A stretch of 64,000 nucleotides of DNA from Ciona intestinalis (Eukaryota > Chordata > Ascidiacea > Phlebobranchia > Cionidae), in NCBI RefSeq assembly GCF_000224145.3, contig NC_020172.2, forward strand, positions 1,000,921-1,064,920. The letters run 5' to 3'. The stretch's first letter is position 1; every line of letters begins with the position of its first letter. This document shows positions 35,201 to 46,700 of the stretch, in pieces. A program made the translations under genes and the position numbers. A model generated the notes under the pieces. That model made no database searches. It was given only the letters and a program-made list of their open reading frames with translations, and was not told the origin of the DNA.

Positions 35201-36555
35201 AACCAACGTGTTATAAGCTTGCTTACAGTATTATAGGGCATATACAGGCTATATTGTGCAATGTGATACTCGTGTTGTAACTCCCCTATAATGTTTCCCA
35301 CACCAATTAACAGTGATAATTACGCTAATTTTGGGGGAAATATGCCAATTCTAGACTAAACCTTAGGGCCAATGGCGCTCCACGCCGCGGGACCTCACAG
35401 ACATAGTGTAAATTAACTATCTCCAGTATAACTGACCTATATGTATCATCCATGTCTTCTTCAGCCGGCGGCGTACACAGCTGAGGCAAAAAATCTTTGG
35501 GGGTTTCTGAAACATAAGAAAAACAACAAATTTACAAGAGAAAATTAAAAACTTATTGTCCACAAATTAAAAGGTAATGAGTCAACTCTGCCCTGAATAC
35601 CAAATCCCTGCTGACGTGCCTCGTTTATTGGACCTCAATCAGCATATAGAATGAAATCGGTGTCAAACATATATACCGTAATGCGAAAAAACTGCTGCAA
35701 CTGACTTAAAAACTTAATTAAGACATATCTAATCAAAGCTTACCTTAATTAGTTAAAAAGAACAGACGTTTTACATGATTTCTTACTTATACGAATTATA
35801 TACGTTTTGATATTATTTTCGTTCTGTACTGCCTGCTTGTAGGAACGTTCTGCTATTACAAAACAATGCCGCTTAATTGAGCTTGCCTACGTAATAATGT
35901 TGATTATAAGCATTTCCCACGGCTTATACGTCAGATAGGCAATGCTAATGCATTTATAAATTGCTGCTGCTAGAACATTGCATATATACATTACGTTGCT
36001 ATTACGACTACTACGTCTCTCTGTCCATATTGATTTAAATGTCTTAAGGTCTCCTATTGTCAAAAAGCAAACATTGGCAAACGATGAAAGAACCGCAAAA
36101 TGTCAAAAAATATTGACATTATACCTATGGCTTGTTATACCTTATAACTGTCCTAATGTAAACTTCCTGGAAAACCGTTTTACTAACGCTCTACGGTTCC
36201 TGTGGCTCCAATTTCAGCATAGGTCTCATTGGGAACAGAATTGTTTTTTTTCATTTTGACCAAATGATGCGATTTGACACCGTGTTATTAATAAATATTG
36301 AATTCCATTCAAAATACGCCCACATTTTTGGCCACAAAAGGATCTTTATCGGCCCAATCCATTATACCTGAGCGAGTAGAAGACATCTTGGTAGCCTAGG
36401 TCGCCAAGGTGCTGCTGTCTCAATGAAAACTTCTCCGAATGAATCTCGGGGCTATTGTTATTTACGAACAAGCAATAGTATACAGTCTATATCATATTAC
36501 TATACATACCATCGTAAACAATTCTTCTTCTGCCTTGTGTTGTCCGAAACGCCAT
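23283..36555 (-). CDS. CSPP1: CSPP1-like centrosome/spindle-pole and ciliary protein
   Basis: Exons, high to low: 36555-36510 (or alternative 36386-36368), 35506-35437, 34591-34482, 33168-33048, [one junction unresolved], 31589-31423, 30496-30405, 30162-30053, 29614-29483, 28525-28427, 28076-27991, 27287-27167, 26595-26447, 25467-25342, 24630-24517, 23993-23871, 23597-23283 (TGA). The protein is charged, rich in Lys/Glu/Gln helices (EKYYQDLQRMADERYRKRVE) and carries the motif P-(W/F)-G-(K/R)-P-G-x-G-A-P three times (NPFGKPGYGAP, DPFGKPGAGAP, SPWGRPGAGAP) plus a variant GGGGEPL. Human CSPP1 has the related NPWGKGGGGAPLRD. CSPP1 binds microtubules at centrosomes and ciliary axonemes. The exon at 29614-29483 ends in a GC donor. 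The true start is uncertain: the ATG at 36555 follows a possible acceptor, so further upstream exons may exist. The 23283 stop may be read into an intron (AAAG|gtaac), and no clear poly(A) signal follows. The family call is moderate; the gene structure is well supported. Confidence 0.7.
24093..24286 (+). mobile_element. MITE A copy
   Basis: tagtagggtgaagaaagacg ... gaactatcttccccaaccct. It is in a CSPP1-like intron. Confidence 0.8.
25132..25324 (-). mobile_element. MITE A copy
   Basis: agtagggtgggggaagattg ... gtcccatcttaccccacagt. It ends ~18 bases below the CSPP1-like exon at 25342, so the donor of that exon is close to the element. Confidence 0.85.
26010..26155 (+). mobile_element. MITE B fragment
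   Basis: ggggtgaacacgttttcg at the left and catggaccatcttaccccaa at the right; the middle is degraded. Confidence 0.5.
26180..26377 (+). mobile_element. MITE B copy
   Basis: tagtaatgcggggtaagatg ... cattaccccaccctacta. Confidence 0.8.
26703..26856 (-). mobile_element. MITE B copy, right end lost to the next element
   Basis: tgtaggttggggtaagatgg ... aacacaatttggaaatatg, running directly into the family A copy at 26857. Confidence 0.7.
26857..27044 (+). mobile_element. MITE A copy
   Basis: tatagggtggggaaagacgg ... ttcctcattcccctcaccct. Confidence 0.85.
27322..27388. repeat. Short tandem repeat, ~22 bp x 3
   Basis: catggctttagattccatac, catggctttagagtctatat and tgtggctttagagtctatat in a row, just outside the CSPP1-like exon at 27287. 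Confidence 0.75.
27790..27982 (-). mobile_element. MITE A copy abutting a CSPP1-like exon
   Basis: tagtagagtggggaagatgg ... gtcccgtcttccccttcctg. It ends 9 bases from exon 28076-27991, within the donor region of that exon. Confidence 0.85.
28623..28813 (-). mobile_element. MITE A copy
   Basis: tagtagggcggggaagatgg ... gtcccatcttcccccaccct. Confidence 0.9.
29262..29449 (-). mobile_element. MITE B copy
   Basis: taggttggggtaagacggta ... ggtatctatcacccttactc. It is ~35 bases beyond the GC donor of the CSPP1-like exon at 29483. Confidence 0.75.
30168..30346 (+). mobile_element. MITE B copy
   Basis: tatagtactgttgagtaaga ... tcccatcttaccgcaaccta. It starts 6 bases beyond exon 30162, overlapping the acceptor tract. 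Confidence 0.7.
30512..30708 (+). mobile_element. MITE A copy
   Basis: tgtagggtgggggaggatgg ... gtcccatcttcctccaccct. Its interior variant (gtgaagatgaagttttataa) is shared with the copies at 22732 and 54473. Confidence 0.9.
31060..31205 (-). mobile_element. MITE A copy with internal deletion
   Basis: tggtagggtgggggaagatg ... tgtcacgtatcaccccacgg. It is followed at once by another copy. Confidence 0.75.
31212..31400 (+). mobile_element. MITE A copy
   Basis: tagtaggatgaggaaagatg ... gtcccatctccccccaccct. It ends ~23 bases from the CSPP1-like exon at 31423. Confidence 0.85.
31659..31852 (+). mobile_element. MITE A copy, right end eroded
   Basis: tagcagggtggaagaagatg ... tattccttcttcccctaata. 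Confidence 0.75.
31862..31935 (-). mobile_element. SINE tail fragment
   Basis: ggtagtcgctgtaacaaggg, then tgttctgttttatacaatta and cttacgaata correspond to the 3' part of the SINE in reverse. Confidence 0.45.
32165..32317 (+). mobile_element. tRNA-derived SINE, 5' part, running into an assembly gap
   Basis: The best-preserved head in the window: ccgtggtatagtggttagcg and taatgggttcaaggctcgat are clear A- and B-box regions. The body breaks off at gatgggttgg where the N run starts. Confidence 0.85.
32318..32778. other. Assembly gap (461 N) bounded by two SINE copies
   Basis: Both edges carry the same SINE body (acgacaattgctccaaccca before and after), so the gap could be one misjoined SINE or unread DNA between two. 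It lies within the CSPP1-like gene, near the junction that does not keep phase. Confidence 0.9.
32779..32965 (+). mobile_element. tRNA-derived SINE, 3' part after the gap
   Basis: acgacaattgctccaaccca through tacatggtaactcgtaagct to ttttccggccacgcgaggat and a tacattcattca tail. Confidence 0.8.
33350..33632 (+). repeat. Two-copy ~270 bp dispersed repeat, copy 2
   Basis: Same order of blocks as 16044-16315, with roughly 80-85% identity by eye. It lies in the intron between the CSPP1-like exons at 34482 and 33168. Confidence 0.75.
33667..33872 (+). mobile_element. MITE A copy with a small internal duplication
   Basis: tagtagggtgggggaagctg ... gtctcgtcttcccctacccc. Near the left end, ttagctgtttagtttagcac carries a doubled ttagc segment. 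Confidence 0.85.
34798..35151. mobile_element. Foldback element with ~120 bp inverted arms around a gap
   Basis: The left arm (gggtccttaataaaactaca ... accaagttttggtccgat) is repeated as its reverse complement on the right (atcggaccaaaacttggttt ... tgtagttttattgggtaccc). Both sides are flanked by tttaaatt (34790-34797, 35152-35159), an apparent 8 bp target duplication. The loop is 50 N. Confidence 0.75.
36368..36386 (-). CDS. Possible alternative first coding exon of the CSPP1-like gene
   Basis: ATGTCTTCTACTCGCTCAG followed by gtataa. It leaves one base of a codon, exactly the phase needed by exon 35506-35437, and would give an N terminus MSSTRSETPKDF instead of MAFRTT...VYDETPKDF. Confidence 0.4.
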
Positions 36556-37714
36556 GCCGATGTCCTGTAAGCAGAGACCAAGCTGGTTCTTTCTTGTAGC
36601 GAAATACTTTCTTGGTTAAGTTACTCGCCTCCAAATCGCTGACGATTTCACAAGTCTGAAGCGTAATTAGCAATCCTTTTGTTTTGCTCTCTGTCCCCAA
36701 CTATCGTGCTAGTCATTTATTTTTAACACAAAAGGCGAATTTTTAATTCAATTTTCTATATTATATAGCCACGGGCAACGTTCCATGCAATTGCAAAACA
36801 AGCACAACACTTTCTTCTTGTTGATGTTTGTGTAAAACCTGTGTCTTATTGTAGTTTCCCATACGATGCTGCAACCTCCATGAAGTATATGCAGCAAACA
36901 CTGGGTGTTGACAGTTTGTGTAGTACAAATGATCCTTCCAATTTATTACAGTCGTACCACATACTGCGGTGCCAATTTTTACAGGACGTGTTTTAAAAAA
37001 ATATGTTTTTTGAATACATTCTGTCGCTAAGGACAAAATGTTACTATTATCACTTAGATATGAAGCGGCGTGTGGGGTCCGAGGTTACCATTTCTTTTAT
37101 GCAACTCGCTTTGAAAATGTCTATTATGTTTTTCCAAAATGCGCTTTCAGTTTGTTCATTGAAAACAGATTTCGCCATACGTCACTGGCATAGTTTCGTT
37201 ATAGCGAAATCGAGCCAAAACAGCTGGTTAACGGGACGCGGGAAATTGGAAACTTTACGTTTTACAAAGCAATTGAAGTTTAACCGTTAAAATGACACGT
37301 TGTTATTAAACAGATAGCTGAATTTCGTGTAATATTACAATAGCTTTATAAATACGATATGTATATGCCGTTTTTATCACAAAAATTAACTTCACATACA
37401 ATGAAAACTAGAAAAATGGACAATACGCGTATGATCTAAAGCAGAGAGTTCCTTTTACATTTTTGATACTGTGACTATTAAATACAGATAATTGTTTAAA
37501 CTTGATTTGGCACTAGTGAAGAAACTTCGATCATAGCAGAATAGGCTGGTAGAAAGTGCTAGTGGTTGATGCTTAGGGGATTAGTGGTTATAGGGGTTAG
37601 TAGTTAGGGCTAAGGGGTTAGTGGTTGGCAAAAAAGTTGGGGGAAGATTCTTTACTTTCACCCTTGATACATTCTTGTATTGTAGGTGTATAAGCATATT
37701 TATAACATACAACA
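36556..37714. other. Divergent interval between CSPP1-like gene and Claspin
   Basis: About 1.2 kb with no recognised element until a G-rich imperfect repeat at 37560-37628. It must contain the Claspin promoter and probably that of the CSPP1-like gene. No MITE copy was seen, unlike both flanks. Confidence 0.5.
37560..37628 (+). repeat. Imperfect GGTTAGTGG-type repeat upstream of Claspin
   Basis: Repeated ggttagtgg/aggggttagt motifs (ggggattagtggttataggg, ttagtagttagggctaagg), ~90 bases before the Claspin ATG. The complement of a similar stretch occurs at 54770-54860. Confidence 0.55.
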
Positions 37715-40700
37715 ATGAATGAAGTTTCAAGTGATGAAGAATTGGATCCATCAACAAAACAAACAGGTTTGCTGTTTATGGTGTTTATTGTGATTATACC
37801 GGAATTATACTTTAAATTAACTACTGGTAAAGAAATTGAAAGGTTCTTTTTAAAAAAGAACACATTTTTCAAAGTATATTAAGTCACTTTTGTTTTCATG
37901 GTCTGTTTCACAGCAGTATAAGTTTTACCGTATACGTGAGCATTTGAACTAAAATTCTTTGTATGGAATACTGTTTATTACCACCGGTTAAGAAATTGTA
38001 TAGCGCTTTCTAAAAAGAAACACATTTTTCTTAATGTATAGCAAGTCATTTTTATTTCAATGGTTGGTTTCACAATATAAGTTTGACTTTTGCGTGAGCA
38101 TTTAAATTAAAAGTGCATGCTCCTGAAGAATTATGTGTCATCAAAAGAATTTTGTATCGCTTTATCCAAAACATTACTTCTTTCTTTTTTATCAATAAGC
38201 GTGTTTTAACAACTGTTGTTTTACCGTTACTACCCGTCTTTTCGCTTTTGTAAACTCTCTTGTTCTTCGTTATCGTGACCAAAGAAACGAAATAATTTTT
38301 ATCTATTCATTCAATTATCCATTGATATTGAATTCAATACATTGTCTCACATTTAGAAGCAACTGGACATAAACAGCGAAAACGTAGAACTGTTAAATTA
38401 GCTGACTCATCTGATGACTCAGAAACTGAAGATGTAACCAACAACGTGAGTTTTAAATTGAAAATTTTAATCTGGTTTTAAAACCAATCAAGTCCTTGGT
38501 TTTTAGTTTAAATTTAAAACAAAAATAAATTTCTTTATAAATGTCTTACTAGTTTAACCCGTTACTCAGTCAAAAAATGGCTCAAAATGTTTATTTTGTG
38601 TATGGTACATGTTACAAAAATCAAAGGCCAATGAATTACAGTTGGAGGGTGGTGATAAACCATTAATGGATTCCACTCTAAATCAGGCCCTATGTCATGC
38701 CACGCTTATAGAACCCTACCCATGTAAAATAAAAATCAGTTAAGGGCAAAATTAAAGCTTTTACATTACTCTATAAAATGTATGGAGAAAATTGTTAATT
38801 CAAAATATACATTATTTTCTAAATCTGCAATTTAAATTAATACCATCCAGCAGACACCCTATGAACAAAACATACAAGCTGAAGAAACTGCCCTTGCTGT
38901 GAATACTTCATTACAAGGTTGGTATATATTAAATAATATAAGTTTAGCTGATTGGAACTTGCTTGTTAAATTTGCTCCTTTTTCAGATTCAAGCGAAAAT
39001 GAAGAATCAAGTGCATCTCCTGCTAAATCAGAGGATAAAAATGGTAGTATATATAAATAATGTATATATATACATTAATGTAATGTAATGTAACTTACTT
39101 TATCCTCGCGTGGCCGGAAATGACAGTCGTTATCACATGGGTTTAACACCTCGTGCCAGCTTACGAGTTACCATGTATGTTTATTTTGTGGGTGAATATT
39201 TTTTTTGGATTTTTTTATGTATGGCTGATAATTTTGACAACTCATTAGTGACCACTGGGTTGGAGCAATTGTCGTTAAGTGTCTTGCCCAAGGACACATA
39301 CGCCCACAATGNNNNNNNNNNNNNNNNNNNNNNNNNNNNNNNNNNNNNNNNNNNNNNNNNNNNNNNNNNNNNNNNNNNNNNNNNNNNNNNNNNNNNNNNN
39401 NNNNNNNNNNNNNNNNNNNNNNNNNNNNNNNNNNNNNNNNNNNNNNNNNNNNNNNNNNNNNNNNNNNNNNNNNNNNNNNNNNNNNNNNNNNNNNNNNNNN
39501 NNNNNNNNNNNNNNNNNNNNNNNNNNNNNNNNNNNNNNNNNNNNNNNNNNNNNNNNNNNNNNNNNNNNNNNNNNNNNNNNNNNNNNNNNNNNNNNNNNNN
39601 NNNNNNNNNNNNNNNNNNNNNNNNNNNNNNNNNNNNNNNNNNNNNNNNNNNNNNNNNNNNNNNNNNNNNNNNNNNNNNNNNNNNNNNNNNNNNNNNNNNN
39701 NNNNNNNNNNNNNNNNNNNNNNNNNNNNNNNNNNNNNNNNNNNNNNNNNNNNNNNNNNNNNNNNNNNNNNNNNNNNNNNNNNNNNNNNNNGAAGACGATG
39801 AGCCATGTTGTTCCAAGTTGATTGATCAACCAGAACAACCAACCAAACAGTATGATTCAGAATCCAGTTCCAGTGAAAGTTCTAGTGATGATGGTAAGAT
39901 ACACAGTAGCGGTTAGACAGGAAATGCCTAACCTGGAATTTGGCACGTTGCGTATGTTCTACAATTTAAGTAAACAAACGATTTCTGTATTTCATAAATA
40001 TGATAAGTAGTTGATGTTTGCAACTATGAGTTTACCTAACCTAGAAAATCAAAACTTAGGCGCCTATGGTAAGATATTAGTATTCGTGTGGAACTACTCT
40101 ATGTGGGTGAGGTCCCACAGCGAGGCATGCTTAGGATTTAGGTAAAGATTGGCCAATTACCCCAACACCCAGGGTGCTAGGGCATGGATCTCGCCACTTT
40201 CCTAAAAGGTAGACAGTAGTGTAGAAACTGCAATCTTTTTCCTGTTTGAACTGTTAGGTGGGTGTACACAGTATCCGGCATGCGAAGTCGTATGCAAACC
40301 CATTACCGAGTTCCGCATGCGGCAGCGAAATCCGGACAAAACATACAAAATGGACAAATTCCAAATACTGTGTACAGCCACCTTTTTACTAATTTTTTTA
40401 CAACCAGAAGGTATTCGTAAATACTATATTGTTGGCTAATCTGGTATAAAAACTGTTCCCCCTTATTCCCGATGAAGTCTCGCCGTATGGCAGATAAACG
40501 AGGAAATACACTACATTTTTATACCAGATGAGCCTCTAATATATTATTTATACTCTGCCTGGTAGCAGAAGTAACATAATAAAATCTATATATATATATA
40601 TATATATATATTTGTTTTTGTATTTTAATTTTTGACTTTGCATTTAAGCCTTTTATCCATAGGCAGTTTTTGTTTTTGCAAGTACTGTCACATATAACAA

Positions 40701-43700
40701 ATTAACAAGACATATTTTCAGATAACATCCGGATGTTCAAGAAATCCTCTCTTCCTAAGAATGATCTGAAAGAAAACGAAGAAGATTCAGATGATGAAAA
40801 CTCCTCTAGTGGATGTAGTAGCGGTTAGTGTTTTTAAAATTCCTGTTTTTTTATGTCTATACAATAAGTATACTTTTATTTAAAAGTAAAAGTATGTTGT
40901 ATGTATACATATATATATATATATTTTTTTTTTTCACATCAATAATATAGACAAGGTATAATTGTTTCAAGTAAAATAAAATATTAAAAAAAATCAGATT
41001 TCATTGTGTTTTTTTTTTTTTTTTTTTAAAGTATAAAAAATATAAAGTCACTGAATAAAGAGTATTAGTTGTGTAATTTTACTTTTTTAAGTTATCTTAC
41101 TAAATTAGTAAAGAAATTAAAAATATTTTGAACCCAAAACTATGTTTTCCAGACTCCTCATCAGATGAAGATTCTCCTCCTCTTCGTATCTTTCGTAATC
41201 CGGATGCTGCTGCAAGGAATGATGGGGGAGCAAATGTAAGATGTTCCTAAAACTGTATAAAAAAAACTAATTTTTAATTTATTTTTAGTGGGAATTCGTT
41301 TAATTTTTAGGTTGAAGTCTTCAAAACTGTGGTTTTATGCTTTTTTGTCATATTTTTTTTAAGTTTCATTTTCTTCCAAACAATTTGAAACCTAGTTAAA
41401 ATTACAATTTTTTTCTTTAACATTTCCTTTAAACTCTTGCCTAAAAATTAAAAACTACATAAAAACGTTATTTTTCAAAAATCAAAAAATTTCTTGAAAT
41501 AAATATTACAATTTTTATTTTTCAATATTTCAGCTCGTTGACTCGGAGGATGACGAAGAGATAAACGTGATCCCGATGAGTAGGAAACCAAAACGTCCGG
41601 ATAATAATTTCGAAATAAAGAGTGAAACTCAAAGACTGATCAGAGGTACTTAAAAATATCATGTACAAATTTTAACTTTAAAATGGATATAAAAATGTTC
41701 CTATATATATTTTCTTAACAACAACTTCAAAATGATATGAAAATATTTTTATATATTTTCCTAACAACCATTTTATTTGTATTTGAACAAACAGCCTTCT
41801 TAAATTGAAACATTTTATTCATGTTTGCGTAAAAAAAGGTTAACATTTTTTGGGCACGTCACATGAAACAAATTGAATTTAAAATCTAGGTCTTTTTACA
41901 ATACCTAACATAATATGGGCAGTTTAGCATACATTAATAGGGTACACAGTTCTGAATTATGCCTGCAATAATCACCCACGGTATGTTTTACAGAATCGAG
42001 AGTCAATTTGCCGTATTTTGTTCCGGAGTCAAAAAAACTTTCCGATTTTATGAAACGACCGGTCAGTCTGCTTGATCAACAAGTGGTATGTGGAAGTTTG
42101 GAATAAATTAAATAATTGAATAAAATTTTCATATTTGCATGCAGTCCTGAAAAAGTTAAATTTTATTGCAATCATCATAAATTGTTGGACAGTGACAGTG
42201 AAATTTTAGTTACTAAATTAACGAGTTAACTTTGACCTAAACACTAATTACCCTGGCAGGTCTTATTGTCAGACCTCTTCACAGAGAATATTTTAATATG
42301 CATGTATAATTGGGTGGGGGAAGATGGGACACCTTTAGCACATACCATCAAAATATCCTAATCGTGTTTTAAGCAATTAACAACATTCTATAGAAGTCAT
42401 GACGATAGGGTTTTATAATTCTTTAAAATTTCTTTATTTACTACCGAATAGGATGAGAAAATAGAATAAAAAGGTGTCCCATCTTCTCCCATGTTACTAT
42501 GCGAATATTTAAAAGTTGTATTTTAGACTGATGTTTTCATATTGAAACCATTATATCAACATTTGCGTTTCCAGAAAACCGAGCAAAAAGAAGAAGAAGT
42601 CAAACTCGAAACAGACACGGCTGACTCTGGTATTGGAGTTGCTGAAAAAACAGAAAACGAGGAAGAAAATTCAAACGAAGAAGTTTCCGGCACGCAGAAG
42701 TTTGTGTCATGTCCTGCCACACAAAAGATGAGTAAGACAGCTAAACTGTTGGCCGAGCGTGGGATTGTGGTTCCAACGCTTAATGTTGTGTCGCAAGTTA
42801 CATCTCCAGCTGCAGGTGATTTTAAACTAGCTCTAGTTGTAATATTTGATTTTTAAAGCGCTGACCTGGAGTGATACTGTTTTGATTTTGAAGACACTGG
42901 TTACTACTTTTATCTGTCTAAAGGTTCTAACAAGTGATATTAATTCTAATTCTTATTATTTTTACGTGGAATATTTTGGGCATTGTTTAGAAATTCTTCT
43001 TTATTTACAAAATAACTATTATACATATATAAAAAAAAATAATTACATATCAAATGTACTTGTACAAGGAAATGAAAGTAACCCTTACCAAAGTATGTAA
43101 TGAATTAAAGATAGGTCACTCTGGTAAACTTGAAACTTAGGATCCATTTATTTAATTATAACATAATTTTAAACAAAGCTATAAATTTGTCAATATTTTT
43201 CCAGGTATAATTCGTCTTGACGATGAATTAGATTCAACTAAACCTCAAAACGAGGTCACCAACTTCATGCAAAGGTTCCTTAAACACTCAAAAGCAGGAA
43301 AACGTAATTTAAACAAAAAGAAAGTTCACTTCGAGTAAGTTTATATTTTTTCAAAATTTTATTTCAAAATAAAAAAAATTATCGGTCTCAAATAAATTCA
43401 ACAAACTTTTTTAAAGTTTAAGTTTTAATTAAAGTTTAAGTCATCAGCCAAAGGTAGGAAATATTTTGGTAATTTTCCGTTATCTATATGTAATGATTGT
43501 GCTAAAAATACTATAGCTTTAACTTGTTTACCAAGATATTTTTGAAAGTTGATTCGTATTATTAAAAGTTTTGCTTTTTTTGCTAAGTTTTATACGTCTC
43601 TCTCTCTGTAGAATGTATAAGCTGTTTGACTAACCTTTGTTAACTTATTCACCCAGCATCATCAAGAAAGAAGAAAGAAAAGATGGATCCGGTGTCGAAC

Positions 43701-46700
43701 TTGTCACTGAGATTGTGGAGTTTACTGATCCAAGTATTGAAGATTCAAATGACAGCAAAGGTAGGGGTCCAAACATTGTTGAAAATAAATATCCTAAAAA
43801 AAGATGTTTTAAATAGAATTACTTAAGGAAAAATATTTTTTTTTTTATAATTAAGTTTTTAACAATTAACAATGCTTTTTGAGTGAAGATATGGTTATAT
43901 AATCTGTAAATATGTTTTGTATATAAACCAGTATGACGAAAAAGGGATGAAAAGATGAGTTTTACAGCCAAAACCAATATACATGTGTTTTTATTAATTT
44001 GTCTGCTATTTACTGCAAGCTGATTTTGGTATAAAAGAACATGTTTTAGAAATTAGTAATTTTTAAGATAAACAGACTTTGTAGGTGTTTCAAATTTAAC
44101 CTCGTTTGGTTGTAAAATAAAATCCCTTTTTAGATCTCGCTTGTGTTTCGCATGGTGAGAAATATCGTCGTTTGAGGGAAAAATTGACAAAGAAAATGAG
44201 GGAAAAAAGATGCCAGGAAAGACTGAAAAAAGAGGTGATATGATATATTTGGTATTTAACTGGCAATAACATTCCCTGTTATAATATGACCAAAATTATT
44301 TTGATAGTGACAACAATTTTTTTATAAAATTATTTAAATTTTAAAAAAGTTGGTTTTAATCAAAAGCTTTTTTCATTTAAAAAGTTTTTTTTTGTATTTA
44401 TATTTTAAAAAGTTAAAAAATATTTTTTTTCAGGAGCTTCACCGATTGGACAATGAAGAATTAGAATCTGAAGAAGAAGAAGAAGCTGATTGGTCAGAAG
44501 GAGAGATAGACTCTGAGCAGTCTGAAGCAGAAGACACAATCGAGAAAACCGAAAATTCTTCAAAAAATCCGATTATTGAAGATGATGAAGATAGTTTGGA
44601 AAACACACAACCAGTTGGTGAGTTGTTGTTGTTGTTATTTATGGTATTGTAAGTGTGTTATTATTTTGGTAATTAATATTTATGTGCCATTATATGATAT
44701 CATATGAGTCTTCCCATTAATCTGTGATATTTTTAGTGGTTCCATTTATTTTATCCTAAAATGAAATCCAGTGTTTCCCTATTTTTTCTCTGAAATTAAG
44801 TATCAGTGTTGCCTTTAGATTTGCGTTTAATAAACCTTAGCATTTCTTCTTATTCTCGTATAAAGAAATTCCAGTGTTTCCCTTTATTTTTCGCCCAAAA
44901 AATCCTAATATTTCATTTTAATTTTCCAAACAAATTTTTCCCCAAAAAATTTCCTTTCTGCTAAAATCTGCTATTTTTTCCAGGTTCAGCTCTCAACCCA
45001 GAATTCACTTTATCAAACGATAGTTTGACCTCCAAAACCTCCCAAGCCACCTCCAAAAGTGGAATTCTTTTCCCCCACCTTTCAACTGAAGGCTCCATGC
45101 TGCTGTTTGAAGATTCCATCAAGTAAATAATTGATTTTTGAGTTTTTTTTCCTTTTTAGCTATTTCATGCTTTTGTGTAGTTTTCTAAACATTTTTAATT
45201 GTAACGTATATCCCGGTAAAGTGGTTTTTAAACAGTTACTAACCCTCAGTAGTAATTTTACTGTTAAATGTAAGATTTCTTTTCAATTTAATTTCGGAAG
45301 ATTTAATTTTATTGAATTTAATTTTATTATCAAAAACACCCCAAAACAACAAATTTAAATAAAAAAGCTAAATTCCATCACCAAATTTCGAAATTTCTTT
45401 ATTTTTGTCCATGGAAAAAAGTTTTCACATTTCAGGTTTTTTGGTTATTTTGTGATTTTCTGTAAAATGTTTTATTTTCAGAAAATCGAGCATGAGTCAT
45501 GATGACGATGCTGAGTCACCCGACCACTCGTACGATAATCTTTACGGTTCAATGATTCCACCAAATCAACCAGCACTTTCCGATATTTCAGATTCTTCCA
45601 AACCATCCAAGGTGAAACTTCATTATGTGGATTCTTAACAAAATTTTAAACTTTATTGTTTTTCCCATACAAAGTAAAATTTGTTAAAAAAATCTGTTTT
45701 CTGCATATGGGTGTTTTGTTTTTTTAATCTTTGCAACTCTAAAGCTTTAATTTGGTAACAATTATTCTAGCAAGTTTGTTTTAATGATCTCATATAGCAA
45801 AAAAACTAAAAAAAAAGAAAAATCACTTTTTTTTAAGTAACAAGTATTTTGCAAACTAAACTGTACCCAATAAACTACAAATTCCCAATGTTTTATATTT
45901 TATTTTAATTTTTTTTTTAATGGTATTTTTATATTAAAAAAACATGATTGATCCTTGTCTTCCTCTCAGCTCCACATGGATGAAGATTCTTATTTCTGTG
46001 CGGATCGTTCTTCCAACGCATCAACAAACGCATCACAATTTCGACCTCATTACGAATCCCAGTTTCTGGATTCGGACGGATTTATAAAAGAACCAAAAGA
46101 AATTAAGGTGGTTAACTTTAGTGGCGTTAGTGGCGCAGCCAGGGGGGTTTAGGGGGTCGCGACCCCCTCTTTTAGACCAAAAGAAATTAAAAGAATATTT
46201 AAAAAAAAAAATTCAAATAATTTTTTTTGAACATTTTTTGATTAAACCCCCCCCCTGCTTATTTTTTTCTGACTGCGCCACTGATTATAATAATGCGCTT
46301 GGGTTTAACTATTGTTGAATTTTGTACATAAAATTTACATTTCTAAAATAAAATTACACTTATCGGGGTAAACATAGTTGTGCTGATGTTGAATATTGTA
46401 TACGACATACGTTCGCCCTGCTTGTTTGTATAGACACTTTAAAAAAAGCAGAGTAAAACCTGTTTTTTGCCCAAAACTGGGGCGTAAACATAAAATGTGA
46501 CTCCTGTTTCAGAATTTGTGTTGACATTTTGCTCCTATTATGAAAAACCACACTGTTTAGTGTTACTGTCTTAGTAGGGCAATTTGCTATGTTAATTTTA
46601 TATGGCCTTTATCTCTATACACAACCATTCATTTAGTTAAATACTTAAATATAAAATAGTAGCAAAAAAGAAGAGGTATAGCCTAGATTAATTGTCTTTA

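Noticed and set aside
46121..46318. 65-codon frame beyond a Claspin exon
   Set aside because: Reads through an inverted-repeat element, and the genuine donor is at 46107.
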